From the NCBI GenBank assembly GCA_903847285.1, contig CAINDH010000070.1, positions 1 through 64,000 of the forward strand: 64,000 nt of DNA. The letters are read 5' to 3'. The notes under the pieces were generated by a model. It was given only the letters and a program-made list of their open reading frames with translations, searched no databases and was not told the origin of the DNA. Made by a program: the position numbers and the translations under genes. Shown here in pieces: positions 1 to 8,715 of this stretch. Source of the DNA: an uncultured Verrucomicrobia subdivision 3 bacterium. GTDB lineage: Bacteria > Verrucomicrobiota > Verrucomicrobiae > Limisphaerales > UBA11358. Within the stretch, counting starts at the first letter, position 1. Each line of letters begins with the position of its first letter.

Positions 1-1566
1 GACTGGCGTCCGTATTGCGATCGAGGTCGCTGGGTCTATACCGATTGCGGCTGGTATTGGGACTCGGATTATTCTTGGGGTGCGACGTTCCATTATGGCC
101 GCTGGTTCCACCATGCCCGTCACGGTTGGTGCTGGTATCCAGACACTGAATGGGCGCCGTCGTGGGTAACGTTCCGTTCCGGTGGCGATTACTGCGGCTG
201 GGCGCCGCTGCCACCGTTGGCCGTGTTTCGGCCTGGCGCTGGATTCTTTTATCGGGGCGCGAGCGTGTCCGTGGGATTTAGCTTTGGCTTGGATGCAGAC
301 TGCTTCACCTTCGTCGGCGCGGATCGTTTTTGCGAACGTCGCCCGCGCGACTTCCGTGCGGACCGTAATCACGCCACGCAAATTTTCAATCAGACCACCG
401 TCATCAACAACTACGGCAACCACAACACGACCATCATCAACAACGGTATTGCCGTGGATCGCGTTGGCCGGGGTGATCGGAATCCAATTCGCCCGGTGGA
501 AGTTGGCTCGCTGCCAAACGCCGGACGCCACGGCTGGCGCGGCGAAAACGGCGGCCGCGATGAACACCGCGACGGTGGCAACAATAATAACGGGCGCAAT
601 GTGTCCAATAGCAATTCCAACGGAAACAATTCATCCGGCGGACGCAGCCAGCCCGGCATTGAAAACGGCAACCGCGAAGGTAATCGTGATGGCAACCGCC
701 AGCACGGTTCCGAAGGGGTCGCCAACGGCGGCAATAGTTCCAACTCGCGGCCGGCTCCCGGCACGCCTGTGACGACACCGAGTATTCCGGCACGCAATGG
801 CGAACAGCAAGCGGCGGTGCAAAATGGCAATAGCGAAGGTAAACGCAATCACGGGCCCGCACCGGTTCTCCGCCCGCAAAACGATCAGCGCAACAACGAA
901 CACCGCAATGAAAACGGCGGGCAAGTCGTGACGGCCCCCGTCAGTCACCCGACTCCATCACCGGTTATTCAGCCCGCCGCGCCGCTGCCGGTGCGCGTAG
1001 AAACGCAGAACCCGCAGCGGGTTGCCGACAACAATCGGAATGAATTCCAAAATCGTGAATCTCAAAACCGCTCTCGCGGTGCGCGCGATGAATCACCGGT
1101 CATCCGACCCGCCACGCCGTCCGTAAATCCAGTTGTCCGTGCCACGCCACAAATCGCGCCGCCACGAGAACTGCCCCGCGTGATTCCGCCGACCTTGAAC
1201 GAACGCGCCGTCCGGACGGATAACAATCGCCAGAATGAAAACCGGCAAAACGAAGCGCGGCAAAACCGCAACGTTGAAACGCCGGTCATCAGCGTGCCGG
1301 CAGTGCGTTCCGCGCCGCCTGTGGAGCAACGCCAGATCACTGCGCCCGTTCAGCGGGTCGAACAGCGGATTGAGCAACGTGTTGAACAAAGAATTCAACC
1401 ACGTGAACAGCGTAGCGAGCCGGTCGTTCGTAGCGTTGCTCCCGCGCCGACGCCCGCACCGGTGGTCAGCCAGCCACGCAGTTCGGAAAATAACGCGAGC
1501 CGCAATGCCGAAAGAAGTTCCGAGCGCAACAGCGAACGCCGCTCCGATAAAAATAAAGATCGCTGA
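1..1566 (+). CDS. Secreted Trp-rich/Asn-rich protein, DUF6600-like, 5' truncated
   Basis: The frame is open from base 1, so the gene begins before the window; 521 codons plus stop are visible. Residues 1 to about 75 are full of Trp, Tyr, Gly and Asp (motifs such as GRWVYTDCGWYW and DTEWAPSW), like the aromatic repeats of DUF6600-type proteins of Verrucomicrobiota. The remaining 440 residues are low complexity: Asn/Gly/Arg-rich at first, then Pro/Val/Gln/Arg-rich with repeated NRQNE and VEQR blocks. No catalytic motif is visible. Such proteins are thought to be exported, but the signal peptide would lie outside the window. The ATG at 217 is internal, since upstream in-frame sequence has the same family character. 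A strong terminator follows at 1588. The family name is from memory; the coding call is firm. Confidence 0.8.
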   Translation, partial: DWRPYCDRGRWVYTDCGWYWDSDYSWGATFHYGRWFHHARHGWCWYPDTEWAPSWVTFRSGGDYCGWAPLPPLAVFRPGAGFFYRGASVSVGFSFGLDADCFTFVGADRFCERRPRDFRADRNHATQIFNQTTVINNYGNHNTTIINNGIAVDRVGRGDRNPIRPVEVGSLPNAGRHGWRGENGGRDEHRDGGNNNNGRNVSNSNSNGNNSSGGRSQPGIENGNREGNRDGNRQHGSEGVANGGNSSNSRPAPGTPVTTPSIPARNGEQQAAVQNGNSEGKRNHGPAPVLRPQNDQRNNEHRNENGGQVVTAPVSHPTPSPVIQPAAPLPVRVETQNPQRVADNNRNEFQNRESQNRSRGARDESPVIRPATPSVNPVVRATPQIAPPRELPRVIPPTLNERAVRTDNNRQNENRQNEARQNRNVETPVISVPAVRSAPPVEQRQITAPVQRVEQRIEQRVEQRIQPREQRSEPVVRSVAPAPTPAPVVSQPRSSENNASRNAERSSERNSERRSDKNKDR

Positions 1567-1587
1567 ACAATTGTTCCTCCGTTCACG

Positions 1588-1616
1588 CGCCGCCACGGAA
1601 ACGTGGCGGCGTTTTT
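1588..1616 (+). terminator. Intrinsic terminator after the DUF6600-like gene
   Basis: A perfect 10-bp GC-rich stem (CGCCGCCACG / CGTGGCGGCG) closes on a GAAA tetraloop and is followed by TTTTT. It lies 22 bases after the stop at 1566 and separates this gene from ruvC. Confidence 0.92.
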
Positions 1617-1683
1617 CCTTTTGCAGCTTCTCCCCCGCTGGCAAAGTTTCCGCGTGGGAATTTCCGTGCAGCAATTCGAGCAG

Positions 1684-2262
1684 ATGAAAGCGCGTCTTGG
1701 CGGCAAGCCGTCGCGCACCGCTGCAGTTCCTGTTCCGGTCACGCCTCACTCGTCACGCCTCACGCAGACAATTTTGGGAATTGACCCGTCGCTGCGCGGC
1801 ACCGGCTACGGCGTCATCCGCGCCGGACGCGCCGACTCCATTGTGCTCACGCAAGGCACAATTACCTGTCCAGCCAAATGGGAGCGCTCGCGTTGCCTTG
1901 CCAAAATTTCCCAGACACTCCGCGACGTGGTGCGTGAGCATCAGCCCGACGCGTGCGTGGTGGAGGGGCTTTTCTTCGCGCAAAATTTGCAGACCGCCAT
2001 CATCATGGGCGAAGCGCGCGGCGCGGCAATGGCGGCGGTGGCGGAAAGCGGGATTGAAATTTTTGAGATCGCCACGCGCAAGGTGAAACAGGCCATCGTC
2101 GGCCACGGGGCGGCGCAAAAACTGGCCGTCGCCAAGATGGTGCAGCGGATGTTGAACCTCGCCGAGCTGCCGGAACCCGACGCGGCGGACGCGCTCGCGC
2201 TCGCGCTCGTCCACGCGCAGGAAAAATCACGGCTTGGCTTGAGCGCGCCGAAGAAGATTTAG
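1684..2262 (+). CDS. ruvC: Crossover junction endodeoxyribonuclease RuvC
   Basis: RuvC cuts Holliday junctions symmetrically as a dimer on the RuvAB complex. The 192-residue product starts its RNase H-like fold at ILGIDPSLRGTGYG. The four catalytic acids are present: Asp34 (GIDPS), Glu94 (VVEGLFF), Asp166 and Asp169 (EPDAADA). The ATG at 1684 was chosen; it gives a roughly 28-residue N-terminal extension compared with usual RuvC, part of which (TPHSSRLTQ) is encoded by a 7-base-period repeat at 1739-1766, so a later non-ATG start is also possible. ruvA follows at 2601 after one small gene; ruvB is not in the window. Confidence 0.93.
   Translation: MKARLGGKPSRTAAVPVPVTPHSSRLTQTILGIDPSLRGTGYGVIRAGRADSIVLTQGTITCPAKWERSRCLAKISQTLRDVVREHQPDACVVEGLFFAQNLQTAIIMGEARGAAMAAVAESGIEIFEIATRKVKQAIVGHGAAQKLAVAKMVQRMLNLAELPEPDAADALALALVHAQEKSRLGLSAPKKI
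1739..1766 (+). repeat. Heptanucleotide repeat array in the ruvC 5' end
   Basis: Four consecutive 7-base units: TCACGCC, TCACTCG, TCACGCC, TCACGCA. The array ends just before the first RuvC core residues and encodes part of the N-terminal extension. It is one of five 7-base-period arrays in the window. Confidence 0.75.
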
Positions 2263-2267
2263 AACCT

Positions 2268-2576
2268 ATGTTTTACTATTTGTTGGGGATTATCACCTTG
2301 CTGGCTTTGATTGGAGCAGTCGTGTTCTCCATTCTCTATTGGCGTGGCAATCGCATATTCAGATCTCGTGAACAGTCTGAAATTGAAGAAGGTTTGCAAA
2401 AAATTGGCAAAAATACTCGCTGGGGAGTTGCTGGCGGAGCCGACAATGAAATCCATAATCGTGATAATCACTCCGGTCAAAATTACCATTCTTCTCACAG
2501 CCATCATTCTGACAGCGGGGGCGGTCACAGTGGAAGTGATGGTGGTGGCGGAGACAGCGGCGGTAGTGGCGATTGA
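2268..2576 (+). CDS. Small single-pass membrane protein with His/Gly/Ser tail
   Basis: A 102-residue protein between ruvC (5 bases away) and ruvA (24 bases away), so it is probably co-transcribed with them. Residues 2-26 form one hydrophobic helix (LLGIITLLALIGAVVF). A charged linker (RSREQSEIEEGLQKIGK) follows, then a tail from about residue 68 made almost only of His, Ser, Gly and Asp, which could bind metal or be disordered. I do not recognise a family. Its place among recombination genes does not show a functional link. It is less certain than its neighbours because the tail is low complexity and an overlapping frame is also open. Confidence 0.6.
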   Translation: MFYYLLGIITLLALIGAVVFSILYWRGNRIFRSREQSEIEEGLQKIGKNTRWGVAGGADNEIHNRDNHSGQNYHSSHSHHSDSGGGHSGSDGGGGDSGGSGD

Positions 2577-2600
2577 CGATGGATTCAAATTGATTTTAGC

Positions 2601-3203
2601 ATGATTACTTTTCTCCAAGGCAAACTCATCGAGGCCCTGCCCACGCAGGTCGTCGTGGACGTGAACGGCATCGGCTACGAGGTGCTGATTCCGCTGTCGT
2701 CTTTCGACAAAATCCCCGCGCCCGGTCAGCCGGTAAAACTGCTCACGCAACTCATCGTCCGCGAAGACGCGCACATTCTCTATGGCTTCGCCACGGCGGG
2801 CGAGCGTGATTTGTTTCGGCTGCTAACCCACCACGTCAGCGGCATCGGCCCGAAGACCGCATTGAACATTTTGAGCGGCATGAATGCGGTGGTGTTTCGC
2901 GGCGCGGTGGCGAATGGCGATGTAAAATCGCTCTCGCAAATTTCCGGAGTCGGAAAAAAAACCGCCGAGCGTATTGTTGTTGAACTGCGCGACAAGATGG
3001 GTGCAGCGGGCGCACTGGAAGCCGCGAGTGCAAAAAATTCGCTCTCGCCCGACGACCAGAAAACCAACGACGCCATTCTCGCGCTCATGGCGCTGGGCTT
3101 CAAGCAAGTGGACGCCCTCGATGCCGTGCGAGCCGCACAGACCATGCTTGGGGCGACTGCCTCGGTGGAACAACTCGTTCGCGCGTGCCTGAAAAAAGGT
3201 TGA
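2601..3203 (+). CDS. ruvA: Holliday junction branch migration protein RuvA
   Basis: RuvA binds the four-way junction as a tetramer and loads the RuvB motor. The 200-residue protein has the usual length and three-domain order: an N-terminal OB fold (MITFLQGKLIE, then VDVNGIGYEV), tandem helix-hairpin-helix motifs in the middle (VSGIGPKTALNILSG and ISGVGKKTAERIV), and a C-terminal three-helix RuvB-contact domain (ALMALGFKQVDALDAV) after a variable linker. The DUF374 acyltransferase gene starts 4 bases later, so the two are likely read from one transcript. Confidence 0.96.
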   Translation: MITFLQGKLIEALPTQVVVDVNGIGYEVLIPLSSFDKIPAPGQPVKLLTQLIVREDAHILYGFATAGERDLFRLLTHHVSGIGPKTALNILSGMNAVVFRGAVANGDVKSLSQISGVGKKTAERIVVELRDKMGAAGALEAASAKNSLSPDDQKTNDAILALMALGFKQVDALDAVRAAQTMLGATASVEQLVRACLKKG

Positions 3204-3207
3204 GCTG

Positions 3208-3918
3208 ATGTCGCAAGCCCAAACACCAAAGCCGAAAGCCCCCAAGCGCAGCGGCGTAGTAATTCCCAATGCGCCACGCTGGTATCAGCGGCTGCTCGCG
3301 CGCTTGATCTGGCTGCTGACCATCGCCATCGGCGCGACGATTCGTTATCGCATTCACGATCCGCACGGGTTTCTTCAACGCAAAGATTTGTCGCAGACGA
3401 TTTATTGCTTTTGGCACAACCGGCTCGCCCTGTGCGTGAAAATTTATTTTAAATTCAGCCGCGCCCATCATGCGGCAGCGGGCGTGGCGGGTTTGGTGAG
3501 CGCGAGCAAAGACGGCGCGCTGCTCTCGGCACTCTTCCACTGCTTCGGCGTGGTGCCGGTGCGCGGCTCCAGCAGCCGGCGCGGCGCGCAGGCGCTCGTG
3601 GAACTGACGACCTGCGCCGAGCGCGGCTACGATTTGGCAATCACGCCGGACGGTCCGCGCGGCCCGCGCTACGTTTTGGCCGACGGGGCGATTACCCTAG
3701 CACAATTCACCGGGCTACCACTCGCGCCGATGTCGTATCACTTGAACTGGAAAATTTCCATGCAGAGCTGGGACGCCTTTCAAATCCCGCTGCCCTTTGC
3801 GCGATGCGATGTCCACCTCGGAAAAGTTTTTCAAATCCCGCGCGAACTCACTGCCGAACAACGTGAAATACTACGCGGCGAAGTCGAGGCAGAACTGCGC
3901 GCCATCACCAAGGATTGA
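3208..3918 (+). CDS. DUF374 lysophospholipid acyltransferase-family protein
   Basis: A 236-residue member of the LPLAT superfamily, DUF374 branch, which is related to lipid A and phospholipid acyltransferases. An N-terminal hydrophobic helix (LLARLIWLLTIAIGA) should anchor it to the inner membrane. FWHNRL near residue 70 occupies the place of the catalytic HX4D block, and the family segments SKDGALLSALF, VPVRGSSSRRG and ITPDGPRGPRY follow in order. The acyl donor and acceptor cannot be told from sequence. It starts 4 bases after ruvA and is followed by priA 55 bases downstream. Confidence 0.85.
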   Translation: MSQAQTPKPKAPKRSGVVIPNAPRWYQRLLARLIWLLTIAIGATIRYRIHDPHGFLQRKDLSQTIYCFWHNRLALCVKIYFKFSRAHHAAAGVAGLVSASKDGALLSALFHCFGVVPVRGSSSRRGAQALVELTTCAERGYDLAITPDGPRGPRYVLADGAITLAQFTGLPLAPMSYHLNWKISMQSWDAFQIPLPFARCDVHLGKVFQIPRELTAEQREILRGEVEAELRAITKD

Positions 3919-3935
3919 GCGTGCGAACAAAAATT

Positions 3936-3970
3936 CATTTTGCATTTTGCATTATTAATTTTTCATTCAC
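3936..3970 (+). repeat. Heptanucleotide repeat array upstream of priA
   Basis: Five 7-base units: CATTTTG, CATTTTG, CATTATT, AATTTTT, CATTCAC. The array ends 3 bases before the priA ATG, so it would form the 5' leader and displaces any normal Shine-Dalgarno sequence. Confidence 0.7.
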
Positions 3971-3973
3971 CCG

Positions 3974-6178
3974 ATGATTGCACGCGTCAGTTTGGAAATT
4001 GCGCTGAGGAAGGAGTTTGATTATTCCATTCCGGCAGAGCTTGCGGGGCAGATTGACGTCGGCAGCCGCGTGCAGGTTCCGTTCGGCGCGCGGAAAATTC
4101 TCGGCGTTGTCACCGCCGTCGCGGAGGAGTCCGGCCACGCAAATCTCAAGCCCATCCTCAAAGTCATCGGCACGCAAACGCTCGTCACGCCCAAGGTTCT
4201 GCAACTTGCGCGGTGGATCGGTGAATACTACTGCTGCGCACCAGAGCTGGCTTTGAAATCAGTTCTACCCGAAGCCGTGCGCAAGGAAGATGCGAGTTGG
4301 CGCGAGCGGTTGTTGGTGCGGGTATTGCCGTTGAGCGGAGAATTTCCAAAATTGGCGAAGCGCCAGCAGGACATTTGGAATCTGGTAGAGGAACGCCGGG
4401 AAATTTTATTGTCCGAACTCGTTACGCTAGCCGGAACAACTGCTGCCACGGTTCGCAAGCTCGAAGATCGCGGCTTGGTTTCCATCACGAACGAGATTGC
4501 TGAGCGCGACCCTTATGCGAACGAAACCATCCTGGCCTCGCAGCCGCTCGCCGTGAATCCAGCCCAGGCGGTGGCCTTGGAGAAAATCAAAGCGGCGAAG
4601 GGCGGAACTTTTCTTTTGCACGGCGTCACCGGCTCGGGCAAAACGGAAGTTTACCTTCAAGCCATTGCTCATGCATTGGAGCAAGGCAAAGGCGCCATCG
4701 TGCTTGTGCCGGAAATTGCGCTCACACCGCAAACAGTCGAGCGGTTCAAGGCGCGGTTCAGTTCGGGGAATTTGCAGACACTGGTGGCAGTGCTGCACTC
4801 GCATTTGAGCGCGGGTGAACGGCATGACGAATGGCACAAAATCCGTCAGGGCCGTGCCCGCATCGTCATCGGCGCGCGCTCGGCAATTTTTGCGCCGGTG
4901 GAACCGCTTGGCCTCATCATCGTGGACGAGGAGCATGAATCCACTTACAAACAGGAGGAAACGCCGCGATACCACGCGCGTGATGTGGCGGTGATGCGTG
5001 GGCAGATGGAAGGTGCGGTCGTCGTGCTGGGCTCGGCCACGCCGTCGCTGGAAAGTTTCTATAACTGCAAGCAAGGCAAGTTCACGCTACTGGATTTACC
5101 GGAACGCGTGGACAACCAGAAAATGCCACACGTCCGCGTCGTGGATATGCGGCAGACGGCGCGCGACGGCAAAGGCCCACCGATTTTTTCGCCACAACTC
5201 AAGGAAGCCATCACGCAGCGGTTGGAGCGCAAGGAGCAGACAATCCTGTTTCTCAACCGACGCGGCTACTCGACGTCGTTGCAATGCCCCAAGTGCGGTC
5301 ACGTTTGTGAATGCCCCAATTGCAGCATCTCGCTGACGTATCATCGCCCAGAACAAAAACTTTCCTGCCATATCTGTGGTCGCAGCGAGCGCGTGCCGAA
5401 CGTCTGTCCGAATGAGAAATGCAAGAATCCCGCTATTCGTTTTGCAGGCACGGGCACGCAGAAGGTTGAAGACATCCTTGGAAAACTCTTCCCGCACGCA
5501 CGCATCAAGCGCATGGATGCCGACGTGATGAAGCGGAAGGAAGATTATCGCAACGTGCTCGGCGAATTCCGTAACGGGAAAATTGATATCCTCATCGGCA
5601 CGCAGATGATCGCGAAGGGGCTGCATTTCCCGAACGTCACGCTCGTGGGCATCATCTATGCGGACATGGCGCTGCATCAGCCAGATTTTCGCGCGGGCGA
5701 ACGCACCTTTCAATTGCTAACTCAGGTGGCTGGTCGCGCCGGGCGCGGCGATGTGGAAGGCGAAGTTTTTGTGCAGGCGTTCACGCCGTTTCATCCCGCC
5801 ATCCAATACGCTCGCCGCCACGACTTCGTTGGTTTCTATGATCAGGAACTAGATTTTCGCGGACAACTCAAATATCCGCCGTTCAGCCGCGTGGCGCTGC
5901 TCACTCTCAAAGGTCGCAGCGAGGACAAGGTGAAATTTTCCACCGAACATCTGCGGCGGGAACTGGACAAGAAGCTGGCGGACTTCAAAGACCTAGTCAT
6001 CGCCGGCCCGTCACCGGCGCCGTTGCTGCGCGCGGAAAATTATTACCGCTACCAGATCATGTTGCGCACCCGCGCGATGAGCCGCTTGAGCCAGTCGCTC
6101 GCCAAAATACTGGAGACGCTCACGCTGCCGGGCGACGTGACGCTGGCGGTGGACATTGACCCAGTGAATCTTTCGTGA
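3974..6178 (+). CDS. priA: Primosomal replication restart helicase PriA
   Basis: PriA recognises stalled forks and D-loops and reloads the replicative helicase. The 734-residue protein has the full family layout: an N-terminal DNA-binding region, Walker A GVTGSGKTEVY near residue 217, DEEH box near 317, and a zinc-binding insertion with paired cysteines between about 437 and 485 (CPKCGHVCECPNC, then CHICG and CPNEKC). Helicase motifs V and VI follow (ILIGTQMIAKG; LLTQVAGRAGRG). The start at 3974 gives the expected N terminus (ARVSLEIALRKEFDYSIP). The leader is occupied by a 7-base repeat array instead of a clear ribosome binding site. Confidence 0.97.
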   Translation: MIARVSLEIALRKEFDYSIPAELAGQIDVGSRVQVPFGARKILGVVTAVAEESGHANLKPILKVIGTQTLVTPKVLQLARWIGEYYCCAPELALKSVLPEAVRKEDASWRERLLVRVLPLSGEFPKLAKRQQDIWNLVEERREILLSELVTLAGTTAATVRKLEDRGLVSITNEIAERDPYANETILASQPLAVNPAQAVALEKIKAAKGGTFLLHGVTGSGKTEVYLQAIAHALEQGKGAIVLVPEIALTPQTVERFKARFSSGNLQTLVAVLHSHLSAGERHDEWHKIRQGRARIVIGARSAIFAPVEPLGLIIVDEEHESTYKQEETPRYHARDVAVMRGQMEGAVVVLGSATPSLESFYNCKQGKFTLLDLPERVDNQKMPHVRVVDMRQTARDGKGPPIFSPQLKEAITQRLERKEQTILFLNRRGYSTSLQCPKCGHVCECPNCSISLTYHRPEQKLSCHICGRSERVPNVCPNEKCKNPAIRFAGTGTQKVEDILGKLFPHARIKRMDADVMKRKEDYRNVLGEFRNGKIDILIGTQMIAKGLHFPNVTLVGIIYADMALHQPDFRAGERTFQLLTQVAGRAGRGDVEGEVFVQAFTPFHPAIQYARRHDFVGFYDQELDFRGQLKYPPFSRVALLTLKGRSEDKVKFSTEHLRRELDKKLADFKDLVIAGPSPAPLLRAENYYRYQIMLRTRAMSRLSQSLAKILETLTLPGDVTLAVDIDPVNLS

Positions 6179-6216
6179 CCGGCGACACGTGCTGCGTGAA
6201 TAGTTTTCAAGCCTCA

Positions 6217-6244
6217 CATCTCACAGCTCATCCCGCTCATTTCC
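6217..6244 (+). repeat. Heptanucleotide repeat array at the 3' end of the YkgJ-like gene
   Basis: Four 7-base units: TCAAGCC, TCACATC, TCACAGC, TCATCCC. The array lies between the convergent priA and YkgJ-like genes and covers the stop codon and last codons (RDEL) of the latter. Confidence 0.65.
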
Positions 6245-6607
6245 CTTTGATTTAATCAGTGCCATCCGCCGCCCGTATTCCACCTCGCTCACTTCGCGCG
6301 GAATTGCGTGGCAGACTTTTTCGAAGCCGGGAAAATTCCAGAGATTGGGAAACTCACGGCACTTCTGTGGCTTCACCGACTGCACAGAGCAGTTGTCGCC
6401 TTCCAAAAAAATGCATGCGCCGTCTGGCTGATCTTTGAGTGCCAGCCCACGCTTGTCCTGTCGCAGCCGCGCGTATTGCTGGATGAAATCGTGCTCGCAT
6501 AAGCCTTTGAACATGGCAAGACGGGTAATTTCCTCATTGCTTAAAAGCACCTGCCCCGGCCAGCGACAACAGGCAGTGCAGCGTTCACATTCGAGAAAAA
6601 TCGGCAT
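6221..6607 (-). CDS. YkgJ-family cysteine cluster protein
   Basis: A 128-residue protein with the N-terminal Cys cluster CERCTACC (Cys7, 10, 13, 14) and later cysteines in CIFLEGDNCSV and QKCREFP, the pattern of the YkgJ/CxxCxxCC family (PF03692). The family is presumed to bind zinc or an Fe-S cluster; its biochemical role is unknown. It is the last of four minus-strand genes running from the DUF1800 protein, 6 bases after the 206-residue gene, although its content does not suggest a shared job. Its C terminus (NERDEL) is encoded inside a 7-base repeat array, so the end of the protein may have been altered by repeat growth. Confidence 0.85.
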   Translation of the reverse strand: MPIFLECERCTACCRWPGQVLLSNEEITRLAMFKGLCEHDFIQQYARLRQDKRGLALKDQPDGACIFLEGDNCSVQSVKPQKCREFPNLWNFPGFEKVCHAIPREVSEVEYGRRMALIKSKGNERDEL

Positions 6608-6613
6608 GGTGAT

Positions 6614-7234
6614 TTATTTTACGACCGGCGCGGCTTCCAGCAAGCTCGGAGGATTTAACGCGGCCCCGCGACGGAACGAGCCGTTGGCGTTGCGATGGAT
6701 ATCGTCATCGGTCCAAAGCTTTTTGTCGGGCCCAGCTGAACGCAGTTCGAAGCGGTGATTGCCCAGAGCATGGAAAAACAGCGGCGTGCCCCAACGATCC
6801 ACCAGCCGACCTTGCGCGTCCAACGCAACGTGTGTGTCCGGAATAAATCTTTCGTGCGCGGGATTCAGGCCACGGAACGCGGCGGCCCAATCTTCGTTGG
6901 CGCTCATAGGGCGTTCGGCAGAGGATTTTACGAGCAGGCTAAAATTGTTCATCAAGTGCGCGAGCTGCGTGAGGTCTTGCTCCGGGGTCGTGTTGATCGA
7001 AGCATAGCCGCGCAAAATGGATTCGCCGATCAGTGTGGATGGTTTTGAAGCTGGCGTGGCGGGCGATACAACTTGGACGTCAGGCGGGGCGACGACAATT
7101 TCGGCATTCATTTGCCCAGCGGCCTGATGCTGTTTCCGAGTGGCTTTGGTCGTGGTCGAGCGGGTTGAAACGAAAATCCAGCAGATGAAAACAGCTACCG
7201 CAAACGCAAAAATAATTTTCCCGACGTGCTTCAC
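6614..7234 (-). CDS. Membrane-anchored protein with pseudopilin-like C-terminal motif
   Basis: A 206-residue protein with an N-terminal membrane helix (IIFAFAVAVFICWIFV) and a periplasmic remainder. The C-terminal part reads VDRWGTPLFFHALG, then FELRSAGPDKKLWTDDDI, which closely resembles the calcium-binding end of type II secretion pseudopilins of the GspG class, where an Asp-rich loop holds Ca2+. The helix lacks the usual prepilin peptidase site, so it is not a standard pseudopilin. The start is GTG at 7234 and overlaps the DUF1501 stop (GTGA), which indicates translational coupling. It probably works with the DUF1501/DUF1800 pair at the cell surface; this is inferred from context. Confidence 0.75.
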   Translation of the reverse strand: MKHVGKIIFAFAVAVFICWIFVSTRSTTTKATRKQHQAAGQMNAEIVVAPPDVQVVSPATPASKPSTLIGESILRGYASINTTPEQDLTQLAHLMNNFSLLVKSSAERPMSANEDWAAAFRGLNPAHERFIPDTHVALDAQGRLVDRWGTPLFFHALGNHRFELRSAGPDKKLWTDDDIHRNANGSFRRGAALNPPSLLEAAPVVK

Positions 7235-8697
7235 GGCTTCACAAAGCCCAATGGGGGCGAGATGGAATTTGGATTCCAGAAATTAGTGATGTTCGGCAGG
7301 ACGTAACTCATATTCCCAGACGTGACACCAAACCAGCGGAGCAGCTCGGCAAAATACAAATCTACCGCCGTGCTTGGCAGCATCCGGCCACCGCGCCCGA
7401 CATCATTCGGACCGTCGAGCGTAAGATCGGGATAGGTTCCGAAAATTTTTCCGCCGTCTACGGGGCCACCGAAGACCATCGCGTTCGCGCCCCAGGCGTG
7501 ATCGGTGCCGCGTCCGTTTGAGCGCAGAGTGCGGCTGAAATCCGAAGCGGTAAAGCTCATCACGTCGTTCGTGAGGCCTAGCATTTCGAGCGCGCGCTGA
7601 AACGCGCCGATGGCGGTGTCGAGCGTGGACAACATTCCAGCCTGGGTGTTGAGCAGTTCACCGTGATGATCCCAGCCGCCGTAGTTCACGAAAAATGTCT
7701 GGCGGCGAAGGCCGAGTTGCGAGCGGATTTTAATGGTCTTTACTACGGCCTTGAGTGTGATGGCGAGATAATTGTTTGGTGGAAATAGCGCATCCACCGC
7801 CGCGCCGAGGCTGGCGCCAGCGGAATCGAATTGTGTCTGAAACAAAAGCTGCGCGCTGTCGCTCTGCTTGGTGAGCTGTGAAAAACTTTCGGTAAGCAGG
7901 TTGGTGTAATGCTGATCCAGCGTGCAGCGCAGGCCGGAGTTTTTCAACTGGAGCGGATTGCCGCTGCTGCCGCCGGTGTCGCCGTCGAACGCGAGCGCGC
8001 CGGACGGCGTTACGACGAACTGCTGGGTGTGGTTGCCGATCTGGAAAATATTGTTGCCGCCGAGCGAAATGCTCATGGAGGTTGCACCGGAATTATAACC
8101 GCTGTGCAGCACGTCGGCGCAGCGCCCGGCCCAGCCACTTAACTGCGCGAAACCCTGGGGCACGGCAGTCTGCCATTGCTCAATCTGGTCACTGTGCGAG
8201 AACAGCGCTTTGGGCACAGGCAACGCGAGGTCGTTGCCGTCCTCCCAATTATTGAACTGCGCTTTCGTGATGGGCTGGACGAGCGTGCCAACGTTCGCCA
8301 CAAACGCGAGCCGCCGCTGGCCGGAAAAATTTCCCGCGCCGTTCGCCATCTGCTGCAAGTTCACGCACGACGGGTGTAGCGCAAAATCATTCGCCGGCGC
8401 GGAAAGTTGCAAAATGGAATTACGATTCAGCGCGAGACCACCGTCCGAGCCGGTCGCGCCGCGTGATATGGAATAGGCGTTGTAGCGCGTCTGTTCGTAA
8501 GGCACGAGGACGTTGAAGGAGTCGCAGCCGCCGCTCAAAAAGATGCAGACGAGCGCCTTGTTGTCCGTCGGCACACCCTGCGCGGCGACGGTGTTGGCGA
8601 GGCGCAAGTTGAGGAGCGTATTGAGAATCGCGGAAGAGCCGACGGCGGCGCAATTCATCTGGCGCAGAAACGAGCGGCGGGATATGGGTTTACTCAT
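7231..8697 (-). CDS. DUF1501 domain-containing secreted protein
   Basis: A 488-residue protein of the DUF1501 family, distantly related to alkaline phosphatases/sulfatases and typical of planctomycetes and Verrucomicrobiota. The N terminus has a twin-arginine signal (SRRSFLRQ followed by a moderately hydrophobic stretch ending ANTVAAQG), so it should be exported folded. Family segments visible are CIFLSGGCDSFNVLVPYE, VNYGGWDHHGELL and GTDHAWGANAMVFGG; the Asp/His residues could bind metal. The substrate is unknown. DUF1501 genes usually sit directly after a DUF1800 gene, as here (18 bases apart), and the products are assumed to act together. Confidence 0.92.
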   Translation of the reverse strand: MSKPISRRSFLRQMNCAAVGSSAILNTLLNLRLANTVAAQGVPTDNKALVCIFLSGGCDSFNVLVPYEQTRYNAYSISRGATGSDGGLALNRNSILQLSAPANDFALHPSCVNLQQMANGAGNFSGQRRLAFVANVGTLVQPITKAQFNNWEDGNDLALPVPKALFSHSDQIEQWQTAVPQGFAQLSGWAGRCADVLHSGYNSGATSMSISLGGNNIFQIGNHTQQFVVTPSGALAFDGDTGGSSGNPLQLKNSGLRCTLDQHYTNLLTESFSQLTKQSDSAQLLFQTQFDSAGASLGAAVDALFPPNNYLAITLKAVVKTIKIRSQLGLRRQTFFVNYGGWDHHGELLNTQAGMLSTLDTAIGAFQRALEMLGLTNDVMSFTASDFSRTLRSNGRGTDHAWGANAMVFGGPVDGGKIFGTYPDLTLDGPNDVGRGGRMLPSTAVDLYFAELLRWFGVTSGNMSYVLPNITNFWNPNSISPPLGFVKP

Positions 8698-8715
8698 ATG
8701 GCTTGATAGAAAAAT

